Source: Sulfitobacter sp. EhC04 (lineage in GTDB: Bacteria; Pseudomonadota; Alphaproteobacteria; Rhodobacterales; Rhodobacteraceae). From it: a DNA stretch of 64,000 nt. Of this stretch, positions 53,148 through 64,000 are shown piece after piece. A program made the position numbers and the translations under genes. Each line of letters opens with the position of its first letter. The first letter of the stretch is position 1. A model generated the notes under the pieces. The model ran no database searches and was not told the DNA's origin. It worked only from the letters and a program-made list of their open reading frames with translations. The DNA is taken from NCBI RefSeq assembly GCF_001650875.1, contig NZ_LXYI01000089.1, forward strand, positions 124,001 through 188,000. The letters are read 5' to 3'.

Positions 53148-55161
53148 TCATGGTCAACAGTTCGTATGCCGCGACGGGTTTGTCGTCTTGATTGGTCAGG
53201 GTCACATGCCAGCGTACCTCGCCATATTCTTCGTTGCGCGGTGTCTTGTGCTTGACGCTCAGCCGGACCTTGATGCTGTCACCCGCCGCGACCGGTTCCA
53301 TGAAGCGCAGGTTGTCCAGGCCGGTGTTGGCCAGAACCGGCCCCGGATCAGGCTGCACGAACAACCCTGCGGCAAAGCTGAGCAGAAGATATCCATGCGC
53401 GACGCGGCCCGGAAAGAACGGGTTCGCCCTGGCGGCTTCGTCGTCCATATGGGCATAGAAGGTATCGCCGGTGAAATGGGCGAAGGTTTCAATGTCGTCC
53501 AGTGTCACGGTGCGGGAGGGCGAGTTGAACGTCTCTCCCAGATCAAGCTGATCGAAAGTCCGGGTGAACGGATGCGCCCTGTCCGAAATCTCTGTGGCAC
53601 CTGGCACCCATTGCTGACCGATGGCGGTCAGGATGTCGGGGCTGCCCTGCACCGCGGTGCGCTGCATGTAATGCATGACGCCGCGGATGCCGCCAAGCTC
53701 TTCGCCGCCGCCTGCGCGGCCGGGACCACCGTGAACCATGTGCGGCAGGGGCGCGCCGTGACCGGTCGCCTCCTTCATTGAGATACGGTTGTTGAAATAG
53801 AGACGCCCGTGAAAGGCAGCGGCCCCCAGCGTGATTTCGCGCGCCACATCGCCGTCATTGGTGATGACGGATGCAACCAGCGAGCCCTTGCCCTTGTTCA
53901 GCAGTTGGATCGCATGGGGCAGATCACGATAGGGCATGATTGTCGAAACCGGGCCGAAGGCTTCGGTATCATGTACCCTTTCGGCACTGTCGGGGTCGGC
54001 ACAATGAAACAACATGGGCGGCACAAATGCACCCTTGTCCCGATCCGCACCCGCGACGGTAAAGTCGTCGGGGTCGCCAAACACGCGCTCGGCCTCTGCG
54101 CCGATGGCGGCGGCTTTTTCCAGCACATCGCGTTTCTGGCCGGCAGAGACCAGCGCGCCCATGCGGGTGGTTTCAAGGCGGGGATCACCGATGCTGATCT
54201 TGCCCAGTCGTTCGCTGATGGATTCGATAACAGGCTCTATCAAGGCATCTGGAACCATGATGCGCCGGATTGCCGTGCATTTCTGGCCCGCCTTCGCGGT
54301 CATCTCGCGTTGGACTTCCTTGACGAACAGGTCGAATTCCGGCGTGCCAGGGGTGGCATCGGGACCCAGAACGCTGGCGTTCAGGCTGTCCTGCTCCGAC
54401 GCGAAGCGCACGGAATTCTGCATCAGCCGGCGATTGCCGCGCAGTTTCAGCGCCGTGTCGGCAGAACCGGTAAAGGCTATCGCATCCTGACAATCCAGAT
54501 GGTCCAGCATGTCGCCCAGGCCGCCACTGACCAGTTGCAGGGCCCCTTCTGGCAGCAGGCCACTGTCCAGCATCATGCGCAGGCAGGCTTCGGTCACATA
54601 GCAGGTGGCGGTTGCGGGTTTGACGATGGCGGGCACCCCGGCCAGCAGGGTTGGTGCCAGCTTTTCCAGCATCCCCCAGACCGGGAAGTTGAAGGCGTTG
54701 ATATGGACCGCGACGCCCTGCAACGGCGTGCAGATGTGGCGGCCAAGGAACTGCCCGTCGCGCCCCAGTTGTTCGGGGGGACCGTCCAGGTAGACATGCG
54801 CATCGGGCATCTCTCGCCGCCCCTTGGCGGCAAAGACCATCATCGTGCCAATCCCGCCGTCCACGTCGATTTTGTGATCCGACAGGGTGGCACCGGTGTC
54901 ATAGCTGAGATCGTAGAGCGCCTGTTTGCGGTCGTTCAGATAGCCCGCCAGCGCCTTGAGCATCCGGGCGCGGTCATGGAACGTCAACTTGCGCAGGGCA
55001 GGTCCGCCGGTATCGCGGGCGTAGGCCAGCATCGCCTGCACATCAAGCGCGTCGTTGCCGGCCTGCGCGATTACATCGCCGGTGATGGCGCTGGCAATGT
55101 TGCGGGCACCGGCCCCCGGTGCGATCCATTGTCCGGCGGCGTAACTGGAAACGTCGAGCAT
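53137..55161 (-). CDS. paaZ: Bifunctional ring-opening enzyme PaaZ (ALDH plus enoyl-CoA hydratase)
   Basis: PaaZ opens the oxepin-CoA ring and oxidises the resulting aldehyde. The 674-residue protein has an aldehyde dehydrogenase domain (about 1-515) with IVKPATATCYVTEACLR and the catalytic cysteine in AGQKCTAIRR, and a C-terminal MaoC-type hydratase (about 540-674) with DTFYAHMDDEAARANPFF containing the D-x4-H catalytic pair. It lies 9 bases after paaE and overlaps paaX. Both domains look intact, so no second dehydrogenase or hydratase gene is needed. Confidence 0.94.
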   Translation of the reverse strand: MLDVSSYAAGQWIAPGAGARNIASAITGDVIAQAGNDALDVQAMLAYARDTGGPALRKLTFHDRARMLKALAGYLNDRKQALYDLSYDTGATLSDHKIDVDGGIGTMMVFAAKGRREMPDAHVYLDGPPEQLGRDGQFLGRHICTPLQGVAVHINAFNFPVWGMLEKLAPTLLAGVPAIVKPATATCYVTEACLRMMLDSGLLPEGALQLVSGGLGDMLDHLDCQDAIAFTGSADTALKLRGNRRLMQNSVRFASEQDSLNASVLGPDATPGTPEFDLFVKEVQREMTAKAGQKCTAIRRIMVPDALIEPVIESISERLGKISIGDPRLETTRMGALVSAGQKRDVLEKAAAIGAEAERVFGDPDDFTVAGADRDKGAFVPPMLFHCADPDSAERVHDTEAFGPVSTIMPYRDLPHAIQLLNKGKGSLVASVITNDGDVAREITLGAAAFHGRLYFNNRISMKEATGHGAPLPHMVHGGPGRAGGGEELGGIRGVMHYMQRTAVQGSPDILTAIGQQWVPGATEISDRAHPFTRTFDQLDLGETFNSPSRTVTLDDIETFAHFTGDTFYAHMDDEAARANPFFPGRVAHGYLLLSFAAGLFVQPDPGPVLANTGLDNLRFMEPVAAGDSIKVRLSVKHKTPRNEEYGEVRWHVTLTNQDDKPVAAYELLTMNAY

Positions 55162-55170
55162 GTCGGCTCC

Positions 55171-56235
55171 TTAATGTGTGTCGTAGTCTATGACGAGCTT
55201 GTCGCTCAGCGGATAGGACTGGCAGGTCAGCACATAGCCGCGTTCAACCTCGTAATCCTCAAGCGCGTGGTTCGAGATCATTTCGACCTCGCCCTCCAGC
55301 ACCTTGCCCATGCAAGTGGAACAGACACCGGCCTTGCAGGAAAACGGTGCGTCCTGCCCGTTTTCAAGGGCGGCTTCCAACACGGACTGACCCTTTTTCA
55401 TGGTAAAGCTGCGTTCGGCCCCTTCGATGATCACGGTGATCTCAGTGCCCTTCTGACCCTCACTGCGCTTGGCCATTTCCTTTTTGGCAAGCTGGCCCTG
55501 CTGGCTTTCGCTGAACAGTTCGAACTTGATCTGATCATGCTCTAACCCGTGGCCTTTCAGGCTGTCGGCAATGGCTAGCATCATTGGCTCGGGGCCACAG
55601 ATGAAGGCGGTGTCGATGCTGTCAACGTCGATCCACTGCCTGAAAAGACGTGTGCATTTGTCCTGATCCACGCGGCCGGTGAAAAGGTCGATGTCCTGCC
55701 CGGATTCCAGCATGTGGATGATGGTCAGCCGCCCCATGTAGCGGTTCTTGAGATCCTCCAGCTCCTCGCGGAACATGATCGTGTTCACCGCGCGGTTGGC
55801 ATAGACCAGCGTGAAGGTCGATTTAGGCTCGCGCTTCAGCACCGTCTTGAGGATCGACAGGACCGGCGTGATGCCTGACCCGCCCGCAAAGCCGAGGTAG
55901 TTTCGGGCGCGATCAGGCTCTAACGCAGTGAAAAACTTGCCCTGAGGCGGCATGACGTGCAGCGTATCGCCGACCTTGAGGGCCTCGTTGGCGAAGGTGG
56001 AAAAGGCGCCGCCATCCACCTTCTTGATCCCGACCTGAAGTTTCCCATCGTCGAGACCCGTGCAGATCGAATAGTTCCGGCGCAATTCGGTGCCGTCGAA
56101 ATCCTGCTTGAAAGTCAGGTACTGGCCTTGGGTGAAGACAAAAGCATCGGGGTTTTCCGGCTCAAGCGTCAGCACCACGGCATCGCGGATGGTGTGATGA
56201 ATATCAGTCACTGTTACGGGGTGAAACTGGCTCAT
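55171..56235 (-). CDS. paaE: Phenylacetyl-CoA epoxidase reductase subunit PaaE
   Basis: PaaE passes electrons from NADPH to the di-iron PaaA. The 354-residue protein has an FAD domain (RRNYSICTG), an NAD(P) domain (GGSGITPVLSILK), and a C-terminal plant-type 2Fe-2S domain with C-x4-C-x2-C in FSCKAGVCSTC and a fourth cysteine in VLTCQSYP. It lies 10 bases after paaD and completes the ABCDE set in operon order. Confidence 0.94.
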   Translation of the reverse strand: MSQFHPVTVTDIHHTIRDAVVLTLEPENPDAFVFTQGQYLTFKQDFDGTELRRNYSICTGLDDGKLQVGIKKVDGGAFSTFANEALKVGDTLHVMPPQGKFFTALEPDRARNYLGFAGGSGITPVLSILKTVLKREPKSTFTLVYANRAVNTIMFREELEDLKNRYMGRLTIIHMLESGQDIDLFTGRVDQDKCTRLFRQWIDVDSIDTAFICGPEPMMLAIADSLKGHGLEHDQIKFELFSESQQGQLAKKEMAKRSEGQKGTEITVIIEGAERSFTMKKGQSVLEAALENGQDAPFSCKAGVCSTCMGKVLEGEVEMISNHALEDYEVERGYVLTCQSYPLSDKLVIDYDTH

Positions 56236-56244
56236 TTCAGTGCC

Positions 56245-56712
56245 TCAGATACATTTGAAATAGTCGAAGGGTTCAAGGCAGGACTGGCAACGCCATTGTG
56301 CCTTGCAGGGGGTCGAACCGAACTGGCTGATCTTTTCCACCTGCGTTGATTTGCAGCGTGGGCAGTGTTGCGGTCCCCCTGCGGGTTGGGGCGGGGCGAT
56401 GCCGTATTCCTCCAGCCTGGCCTTGCCGGTGTCGGTCAGCCAGTCGGTGGTCCAGGCGGGGGACAATTGCCTTTTTAGAGACAGTTTTTCGATCCCCTTG
56501 GCGCGCAGCGCGGTCTCGATATCGAGGTTGATGATGCGCGTGGCGGGGCACCCCGAATAGGTCGGTGTAACCGTCACCTCAAGCGTGTCGCCGCGCCATT
56601 GCACATCCCGGATGATCCCCAGATCGGTCAGGGAAATTACCGGGATTTCCGGGTCAGGCACGGCGGAAAGCCAGGACCAAACAGTCTCTAACGAGGGTTT
56701 TTCGGTTACCAT
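56245..56712 (-). CDS. paaD: Phenylacetyl-CoA epoxidase subunit PaaD
   Basis: PaaD is thought to help mature the epoxidase, possibly in metal or iron-sulfur handling. The 155-residue protein has a DUF59/MIP18-like N-terminal part (DPEIPVISLTDLGIIRDV, YSGCPATRII) and a C-terminal zinc ribbon (CPRCKS, CQSCLEPFDYFKC). ATG 56712 is used, not the ATG at 56742, because the former gives the normal N-terminus and overlaps paaC by only 7 bases. Confidence 0.91.
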   Translation of the reverse strand: MVTEKPSLETVWSWLSAVPDPEIPVISLTDLGIIRDVQWRGDTLEVTVTPTYSGCPATRIINLDIETALRAKGIEKLSLKRQLSPAWTTDWLTDTGKARLEEYGIAPPQPAGGPQHCPRCKSTQVEKISQFGSTPCKAQWRCQSCLEPFDYFKCI

Positions 56713-57461
56713 GTGGCATCCGGGTAGGCGCGTTGCAGCCATTGCATCTGGGTCAGCATATGGCCCAGATGCTCTGTGTGCCGCGCGCCCGATTTCCCGC
56801 CCTTATGGGCAAAGTCGTCTGTCGGTTTCTGCAACGTCGCCTCGGCGAGGACGGCATCAAGCATCGCGTCGTAGTCCGGGCGGAGGGTTGACGGGTCGGG
56901 CGCAATACCGTCACTGACCATGGCCTGATCGACCGCGTCCGCAATGAACATTTCACCAACGAAAGGATAGAGACGATCCAGCGCGTCCTGCATCCGTTTG
57001 TGGCTTTCCTCTGTCCCGTCGCCAAGGCCGATCACCGTGTCGGTGGCCCGCTCAAGGTGATAGGTGACCTCCTTGACCGACTTTTCCGCGATCGCGGCAA
57101 TCTGGTCGTTGCTGGATGTCATCAGCCCCTTGAGTTGCGCCAGATGCCAGCCGTCAAACAGGAACTGGCGCATCATGGTGCGCCCGAAGTCGCCGTTGGG
57201 CTGTTCGACCAGCAGCAGATTGCGGAAATCCCAGACGTCGCGGTGAAAAGCGAGCTGGTCTGCATCGCGGCCCTTGCCCTCGACCTCTCCGGCGAGGCCA
57301 AGCCAAAGCTGCGTTTGCCCGATCAGGTCGAGCGCGGTATTGGCCAATGCGATGTCTTCTTCCAGCACAGGTGCAACGCCGCACCATTCAGAGATGCGAT
57401 GCCCCAGGACCAGCGTGTTGTCGCCCATCCGGCAGAGATATTCAAAGAGCGCGTCGCTCAC
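56706..57461 (-). CDS. paaC: Phenylacetyl-CoA epoxidase structural subunit PaaC
   Basis: PaaC is the structural partner of PaaA in the epoxidase. The 251-residue ferritin-like helical protein contains LGHRISEWCGVAPVLEEDIALANTALDLIGQ and KEVTYHLERATDTVIGLGDG. It looks like PaaA in fold but is shorter. It overlaps paaB by 4 bases and paaD by 7, so the five subunits are tightly coupled. Confidence 0.93.
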   Translation of the reverse strand: MSDALFEYLCRMGDNTLVLGHRISEWCGVAPVLEEDIALANTALDLIGQTQLWLGLAGEVEGKGRDADQLAFHRDVWDFRNLLLVEQPNGDFGRTMMRQFLFDGWHLAQLKGLMTSSNDQIAAIAEKSVKEVTYHLERATDTVIGLGDGTEESHKRMQDALDRLYPFVGEMFIADAVDQAMVSDGIAPDPSTLRPDYDAMLDAVLAEATLQKPTDDFAHKGGKSGARHTEHLGHMLTQMQWLQRAYPDATW

Positions 57462-57802
57462 ATCGCCCCCACTTCGTCTGGAATGTCAAAGAATGTCGGG
57501 TGGCGATAGACCTTGTCATTCGCCGGTTCATAAAGCGCGCCTTTCTCTTCCGGGGAAGAGGCGGCAATGGCGCTGGCCGGGACTGCCCAGATGCTGACGC
57601 CCTCGTTGCGGCGCGTGTAGACGTCGCGCGCATTCTTGATCGCGCCCTCGGCATCGGCGGCATGCAGGCTGCCCACATGGCGATGGCTTAACCCGTGCTG
57701 GCCGCGGATGAAGATCTCCCAAAGCGGCCATTCGGTCGCCCGCGCCTTGCCGTGCGGCGCAGCGTCTGTGTCGGAATAGGGACTGGATTCAGGGCTGCTC
57801 AT
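57458..57802 (-). CDS. paaB: Phenylacetyl-CoA epoxidase subunit PaaB
   Basis: PaaB is a small structural subunit of the epoxidase complex. The 114-residue protein has WPLWEIFIRGQHGLSHRHVGSLHA, NARDVYTRRNEG and SIWAVPASAI, the classic PaaB signature; the N-terminal 20 residues are longer than in E. coli. AGGAGG nine bases before ATG 57802 sets the start. A palindrome-rich gap of 72 bases separates it from paaA. Confidence 0.93.
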   Translation of the reverse strand: MSSPESSPYSDTDAAPHGKARATEWPLWEIFIRGQHGLSHRHVGSLHAADAEGAIKNARDVYTRRNEGVSIWAVPASAIAASSPEEKGALYEPANDKVYRHPTFFDIPDEVGAM

Positions 57803-57830
57803 CTGGGCATCCTCCTGTCAGGGGCGGGGG

Positions 57831-57874
57831 CAAAAGTTTTGAAAACTTTTGGTCAATTCCTTTGAAGGAATTGA
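57831..57874. repeat. Two consecutive AT-rich palindromes between paaA and paaB
   Basis: CAAAAGTTTT-G-AAAACTTTTG (57831-57851) is followed by TCAATTCCTT-TG-AAGGAATTGA (57853-57874), both perfect 10-bp inverted repeats. It is AT-rich in a GC-rich operon and ends directly before the paaA stop. From memory, similar double palindromes recur in Roseobacter genomes as short dispersed repeats. Confidence 0.65.
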
Positions 57875-58867
57875 TCACTCCGCCGCGATTGCGGTTTTGC
57901 GTTTCTTTTCGGCATGGGCCAGCAGTCCTTCGCGGACCCAGCGGCCTTCGTCCCAGGCGCGGTTGCGGGCTTCCAGCCGTTCGGTGTTGCAGGGGCCATT
58001 GCCCTTGAGCACGTCAAAGAATTCGTCCCAGTCGGGTTCGGAGAATTCGTAATGCCCGGTTTCTTCGTTGAACTTCAGGTTCTCATCGGGAACCGTAAGG
58101 CCAAGGTATTCGGCCTGCGGTGCAGTCTGATCGACGAATTTCTGGCGCAGTTCGTCGTTGGAGTTCATCTTGATCTTCCAGGCCATGGATTGCGCGGAAT
58201 GCACCGATTCCGCATCCGAGGGGCCGAACATCATCAGCGACGGATACCAGAACCGGTTCAGCGCATCCTGTGCCATCTTGCGCTGCGCTTCGGTGCCCTT
58301 GGCCATCTTCATCATGATGTCGAAACCCTGGCGCTGGTGAAAGGATTCCTCCTTGCAGATCCGCACCATCGCGCGGGCGTAAGGCCCGTAGGACGTGCGC
58401 TGCAGCGGCACCTGGTTCATAATCGCGGCACCGTCAACCAGCCAGCCGACAGCCCCCATGTCGGCCCATGTCAGCGTTGGATAGTTGAAGATGGAAGAGT
58501 ATTTCATCTTTCCCGACAACAGGTCACGGGTCATCTGGTCACGGGTCACGCCCAGCGTTTCCGCCGCGCAATAGAGGTACAGACCATGGCCTGCCTCGTC
58601 CTGCACCTTGGCCAGCAGGATCGCCTTGCGCTCTAGCGTCGGCGCACGGGTGATCCAGTTGCCCTCGGGCAACTGGCCAACGATTTCGGAATGGGCGTGC
58701 TGACCGATTTGGCGGATCAGGTTCTTGCGGTAGCCTTCCGGCATCCAATCCTTCGGCTCGATCTTGCCGCCCGCGTTGATGCGTTCCTGAAAGGCGCGTT
58801 CTTCCGGTTCCATATCGTCAAGTGATTTGACGCCTTCACCGGTAGACTTGATCATCTGTGCATACAT
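57875..58867 (-). CDS. paaA: Phenylacetyl-CoA epoxidase catalytic subunit PaaA
   Basis: PaaA is the di-iron catalytic subunit that epoxidises phenylacetyl-CoA. The 330-residue ferritin-like protein keeps the iron ligands in [17 protein letters not shown] (E-x2-H) and [14 protein letters not shown]. It is preceded by 25 bases from the thiolase gene and followed by the double palindrome. All five subunits A to E are present, so the complex should be functional. Confidence 0.95.
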   Translation of the reverse strand: MYAQMIKSTGEGVKSLDDMEPEERAFQERINAGGKIEPKDWMPEGYRKNLIRQIGQHAHSEIVGQLPEGNWITRAPTLERKAILLAKVQDEAGHGLYLYCAAETLGVTRDQMTRDLLSGKMKYSSIFNYPTLTWADMGAVGWLVDGAAIMNQVPLQRTSYGPYARAMVRICKEESFHQRQGFDIMMKMAKGTEAQRKMAQDALNRFWYPSLMMFGPSDAESVHSAQSMAWKIKMNSNDELRQKFVDQTAPQAEYLGLTVPDENLKFNEETGHYEFSEPDWDEFFDVLKGNGPCNTERLEARNRAWDEGRWVREGLLAHAEKKRKTAIAAE

Positions 58868-58892
58868 TGAATCCGTCCTTTCAGGTTAACAT

Positions 58893-60098
58893 TCAGCTTG
58901 TGCGTTCAAGGATAAGGGCGACGCCCTGTCCAACGCCCACACACATGGTACACAAGGCATAACGTCCGCCTGTGCGTTTCAGTTGCAAGGCAGCAGTCAT
59001 CACAAGGCGTGCACCGGACATACCCAGGGGGTGCCCGATGGCAATGGCCCCTCCATTGGCGTTCACATGAGGTGCGTCATCCGCCACGCCAAGGGCGCGC
59101 AGGGTGGCGAGCCCCTGGGAGGCAAATGCCTCGTTCAACTCGATCACATCCATCTGGTCAATGGTCAGACCAGCGCGGGCCAGCACCTTGTTACAGGCGG
59201 GGATCGGGCCGATGCCCATGACGCGCGGTTCCACACCGGCGGCTGACATGGCGACCACGCGGGCGATGGGCGTCAGGTTATGATCGCGGGCGGCCTGTTC
59301 GGAAGCGATCAGCAGCGCCGCCGCACCGTCATTCACGCCAGAGGCGTTCCCGGCGGTCACGGTCAGGTCCGGCCCGTTGATGGCGCGCAGTTTGCCCAGC
59401 GCTTCAGCAGTGGTCTGGGGGCGCGGATGTTCGTCGCGGTCCACGATGATCGGGTCACCCTTGCGCCGGGGGATCGTGACCGGCGTGATTTCATCGGCAA
59501 AGACGCCCGCGGCATCCGCAGCAGCCCAGCGTTCCTGGCTGCGCAGGGCAAAGGCATCCTGGTCGGCGCGGCTGACATCGTGGTCAGTGGCGACATTGTC
59601 GCCGGTTTCGGGCATCGAATCGACGCCGTACTGCGACTTCATCTTCGGGTTTATGAAGCGCCAGCCGATGGTCGTGTCATAGACAGCGTTGCTGCGCGAA
59701 AAGGCGGTTTCGGCCTTGGGCATCACGAAGGGTGCGCGCGTCATGCTTTCGACGCCACCGGCGATGGCAAGGTCGATGTCGCCTGCGCGGATTGCACGTG
59801 CGGCAGAACCCACTGCATCCATGCCAGAGGCGCAGAGCCGGTTGATGGTTGCGCCCGGCACGTCAACGGGCAGGCCTGCCAGCAGCGCGGCCATCCGCGC
59901 GACATTTCGGTTGTCTTCGCCGGCCTGGTTGGCGCAGCCCATGATCACGTCATCGACACGCGACCAATCCACATCCGGATTGCGCGCCATAAGTGCCGCG
60001 ATGGGGGCCGCTGCCAGATCGTCAGCGCGGACGGATGCCAGCGCACCACCGAAGCGGCCAATTGCCGTGCGTTGCGCGTCGCAGATGAAAGCCTGCAT
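58893..60098 (-). CDS. pcaF: 3-oxoadipyl-CoA thiolase (PcaF/PaaJ type)
   Basis: This 401-residue thiolase cleaves 3-oxoadipyl-CoA into acetyl-CoA and succinyl-CoA, the final step of the phenylacetate and beta-ketoadipate routes. The nucleophile is in INRLCASGMDAVGSAAR, the general base in GGAIAIGHPLGMSGARL, and the second cysteine in YALCTMCVGVGQG. It is the first gene of the paa operon, which makes PaaJ an equally good name. AGAGGAG lies 6 bases before ATG 60098. The other beta-oxidation-like genes (paaF, G, H) and the CoA ligase paaK are not in the window. Confidence 0.93.
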   Translation of the reverse strand: MQAFICDAQRTAIGRFGGALASVRADDLAAAPIAALMARNPDVDWSRVDDVIMGCANQAGEDNRNVARMAALLAGLPVDVPGATINRLCASGMDAVGSAARAIRAGDIDLAIAGGVESMTRAPFVMPKAETAFSRSNAVYDTTIGWRFINPKMKSQYGVDSMPETGDNVATDHDVSRADQDAFALRSQERWAAADAAGVFADEITPVTIPRRKGDPIIVDRDEHPRPQTTAEALGKLRAINGPDLTVTAGNASGVNDGAAALLIASEQAARDHNLTPIARVVAMSAAGVEPRVMGIGPIPACNKVLARAGLTIDQMDVIELNEAFASQGLATLRALGVADDAPHVNANGGAIAIGHPLGMSGARLVMTAALQLKRTGGRYALCTMCVGVGQGVALILERTS

Positions 60099-60152
60099 GT
60101 AGTTCTCCTCTTTGGTTGATTTTAACTCTGGTTGCGATTCGGGACAAGGTAA

Positions 60153-60192
60153 ATGTTACTTGATGATCTTGATGTGCAAAATTCAGTAACAT
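60153..60192. promoter_or_regulatory. Candidate PaaX operator with overlapping promoter
   Basis: ATGTTACT (60153-60160) and AGTAACAT (60185-60192) are perfect 8-base inverted repeats with centres 32 bases apart, about three helical turns. On the minus strand a -35-like TTGCAC lies between the arms and a -10-like TAACAT in the nearer arm. It is about 55 bases upstream of the first paa gene. Confidence 0.5.
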
Positions 60193-60208
60193 ATTTGGTT
60201 TCGACTCG

Positions 60209-60829
60209 TTAACTCAGGCCATGCGCTTCCAGCGCAATTTGAGTGGCGGGACGTCGCAACATGGCTTGGGCGTGGGTTTCCAGCGCCGGGAAGGGATCGA
60301 GGCTCAGGTCATGTGCCGCCATCCAGCGGCCCACCAGAAACAGGTAGGGGTCGCAATAGCTGTAGTGGTCGCCCAGCGCCCATTCCCCTTGCATCAGATT
60401 CTGTTCCAGCATTTCCGCGCAATCAAGAAGGTTCGGGCGCACCCTGGCCTGCATGGCCTTTTGTGCGGCGGGGTCGTCAGCCCAGCGGGCCGCGCGTTTA
60501 CCATGGGCAAAGGCCACATGAACGGTGGAGCACAGATAGGCGCAGAGCGATCGGGCCTGCGCCTGTTGGAATGTCGTTTCAGGCAGTAGCCCGGCCTTTG
60601 GGTGTTGTGCGGCAATGAATTCGAGGATCGCGGGGTTTTCAGTGATGATGCCCGCGCCAGTCCGCAGGGCGGGCAGGCGGCCCTTGGGGTTGATCGCAAT
60701 GTATTCCGGGGCTTTCTGCGCACCCGAGGCGATGGGCACTTCGCATGATTCAAAAGACGCGCCGACCTCGTGCAGCAGGATATGCGCGGCAAGCGCCGAA
60801 GAGCCTTTCGAGAAGTAAAGTGTCAGCAT
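60209..60829 (-). CDS. Glutathione S-transferase family protein
   Basis: This 206-residue cytosolic GST-fold protein has an N-terminal thioredoxin-like domain (MLTLYFSKGSSALAAHILL, INPKGRLPAL, ENPAILEFIA) and a helical C-terminal domain. Its pocket residue is near the first turn (KGSSAL), as in beta/theta-like classes. Substrate unknown. ATG 60829 with AGGGGG upstream is preferred over an in-frame TTG at 60850. It is followed by the paa operator region and preceded by a TauE/SafE gene. Confidence 0.88.
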   Translation of the reverse strand: MLTLYFSKGSSALAAHILLHEVGASFESCEVPIASGAQKAPEYIAINPKGRLPALRTGAGIITENPAILEFIAAQHPKAGLLPETTFQQAQARSLCAYLCSTVHVAFAHGKRAARWADDPAAQKAMQARVRPNLLDCAEMLEQNLMQGEWALGDHYSYCDPYLFLVGRWMAAHDLSLDPFPALETHAQAMLRRPATQIALEAHGLS

Positions 60830-60855
60830 GTCTGCCCCCTGCACCGGCAACCGGT

Positions 60856-61605
60856 CTATTGTTTTGCCAATTCCTGTATCAGGATGCCGATGCCGACAAG
60901 CAAGGTAAGACCGATCAGCAGGCGGCGGAACATGTTGTCGCTGATACGCCGGAAAACAAAGATACCGATCTGCGCACCGATCAGGCCGACAGGGACAATG
61001 ACCGCAAGTGCGCGCAAGGCGTCGGTGTCATAGGTGCCGCGCAGGGCCAACAGAGTGACGGTCGTGCCCAGCACCGCGACGTTGAAGGGTTGCAATACGG
61101 CACGGGTCTCTGCCCTCGGCCAGGGTCTGAGCGACAACCACATGACCGGGATTGCCCCGGAGACGGAGGCCGCACCACCCATGACGCCGCCGATCAACCC
61201 GACGAGGCTGTCCAGAATCGGAGTGCGCCGTTCCAAGCGGGGCAGGGCGCGACGAAAGCTGAAGTAGCTGCCATAAAGGACAAGGAAGAAGCCGATGCCG
61301 ATCCGCAGGGTGCGCGCGTCGATCGCATGCAGGGTCAGCAGGCCGACCGGGACGCCGATCAGGCCCGGAACAAGGAAGCGGAGCAGGCGGGCCGGATTGG
61401 CCAGAATTTCGCGACGGACGATCCACAGGCCTTGAAGGCCTGCGAGGATCGACATCAGCGCGACGATGGCCACCGCTGTCACCGGGTCCAGAACGATCAG
61501 GAAAAAGCCAAGCGCAAAGAGCGCGGTTCCGGTGCCGGACAGGCCATTGATGAAGCCGCCGCAAGCGGCCCCGGCCACAAGGTAAAGAACGGTTGTCAGG
61601 GTCAC
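60856..61605 (-). CDS. TauE/SafE family membrane transporter
   Basis: This 249-residue integral membrane protein has about eight helices, among them AGAACGGFINGLSGTGTALFALGFFLIV and GLIGGVMGGAASVSGAIPVM, which are the tandem repeat of the TauE/SafE family. Members export sulfite, sulfoacetate or other anions; the substrate is not clear here. It begins 27 bases after gyrB in the same direction and lies 26 bases ahead of the GST gene, so it may be read as part of that unit. Confidence 0.85.
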   Translation of the reverse strand: MTLTTVLYLVAGAACGGFINGLSGTGTALFALGFFLIVLDPVTAVAIVALMSILAGLQGLWIVRREILANPARLLRFLVPGLIGVPVGLLTLHAIDARTLRIGIGFFLVLYGSYFSFRRALPRLERRTPILDSLVGLIGGVMGGAASVSGAIPVMWLSLRPWPRAETRAVLQPFNVAVLGTTVTLLALRGTYDTDALRALAVIVPVGLIGAQIGIFVFRRISDNMFRRLLIGLTLLVGIGILIQELAKQ

Positions 61606-61632
61606 GGCAGGTGTCGTTCCCCTGACATCGCC

Positions 61633-64000
<2,368 letters not shown>

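Noticed and set aside
53809-55545. 578-codon plus-strand ORF opposite paaZ
   Set aside because: Shadow of paaZ with biased composition.

Overview
The window looks like chromosomal DNA of a high-GC alphaproteobacterium, most likely a marine member of the Rhodobacteraceae (Roseobacter group). The grounds are the gene order rimP-nusA-ylxR-infB, the kdsD-lptC-lptA-lptB-hpf-ptsN block without rpoN, the protein sequences, and TTG/GTG starts in GC-rich genes. This assignment is an inference from recalled family resemblance, not from a search. The window is densely coded: 63 protein genes (two cut by the window edges), no rRNA or tRNA, no insertion sequence and no CRISPR array seen. No stretch longer than about 300 bases lacks a gene.

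Layout. 1-5.9 kb: tail of a tRNA CCA-adding enzyme, a two-gene ABC exporter and an rRNA uracil methyltransferase. 6-8.2 kb: two L,D-transpeptidases, a CAP-domain lipoprotein and a 60-residue membrane protein with its own terminator. 8.2-15.1 kb: hemH with a degenerate methyltransferase, then comF-grxC-nitrilase-marR, ubiG, proline iminopeptidase and a short peptide-binding protein. 15.1-20.6 kb: the rimP-nusA-ylxR-infB operon behind a leader with a terminator-like hairpin. 20.6-25.1 kb (minus): phosphoesterase and lipid kinase, a 44-residue protein, and a parvulin-argJ-mutT operon. 25.3-30.7 kb: secA, a secreted protein of unknown role, and a PstS-like/OmpA fusion. 30.7-34.8 kb (minus): radC, dnaJ, dnaK.

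35-47.5 kb is a surface-glycan region: a pyruvyltransferase-like gene and a lone ABC-2 permease (minus), then cysQ, kdsB, a GT2, galU, galE, a GT4, a second GT2, a GT14-like protein and a tandem sulfotransferase-like protein (plus). KdsB makes CMP-Kdo, GalU/GalE make UDP-sugars, and CysQ can remove the PAP left by sulfotransferases, so the set could build a sulfated surface glycan. 47.5-52.3 kb (minus) holds ptsN, hpf, lptB, lptA, lptC, kdsD and rnd, which links Kdo supply to LPS export. 52.4-60.1 kb (minus) is a phenylacetate catabolic operon (thiolase, paaA, B, C, D, E, Z, X) with a candidate operator upstream. 60.2-64 kb holds a GST, a TauE/SafE transporter and most of gyrB.

The most unusual signals are structural. 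An 11-bp perfect stem buries the grxC ribosome binding site right after the comF stop. A textbook intrinsic terminator is embedded in signal-peptide codons at 29.2 kb. A promoter is placed so that the 9.4-kb methyltransferase mRNA should be leaderless. A glycosyltransferase probably starts at CTG. A spaced inverted repeat overlaps the likely paa promoter. I did not find a clearly new multi-gene defence or mobile system; the sulfated-glycan cluster is the best candidate for an undescribed pathway.
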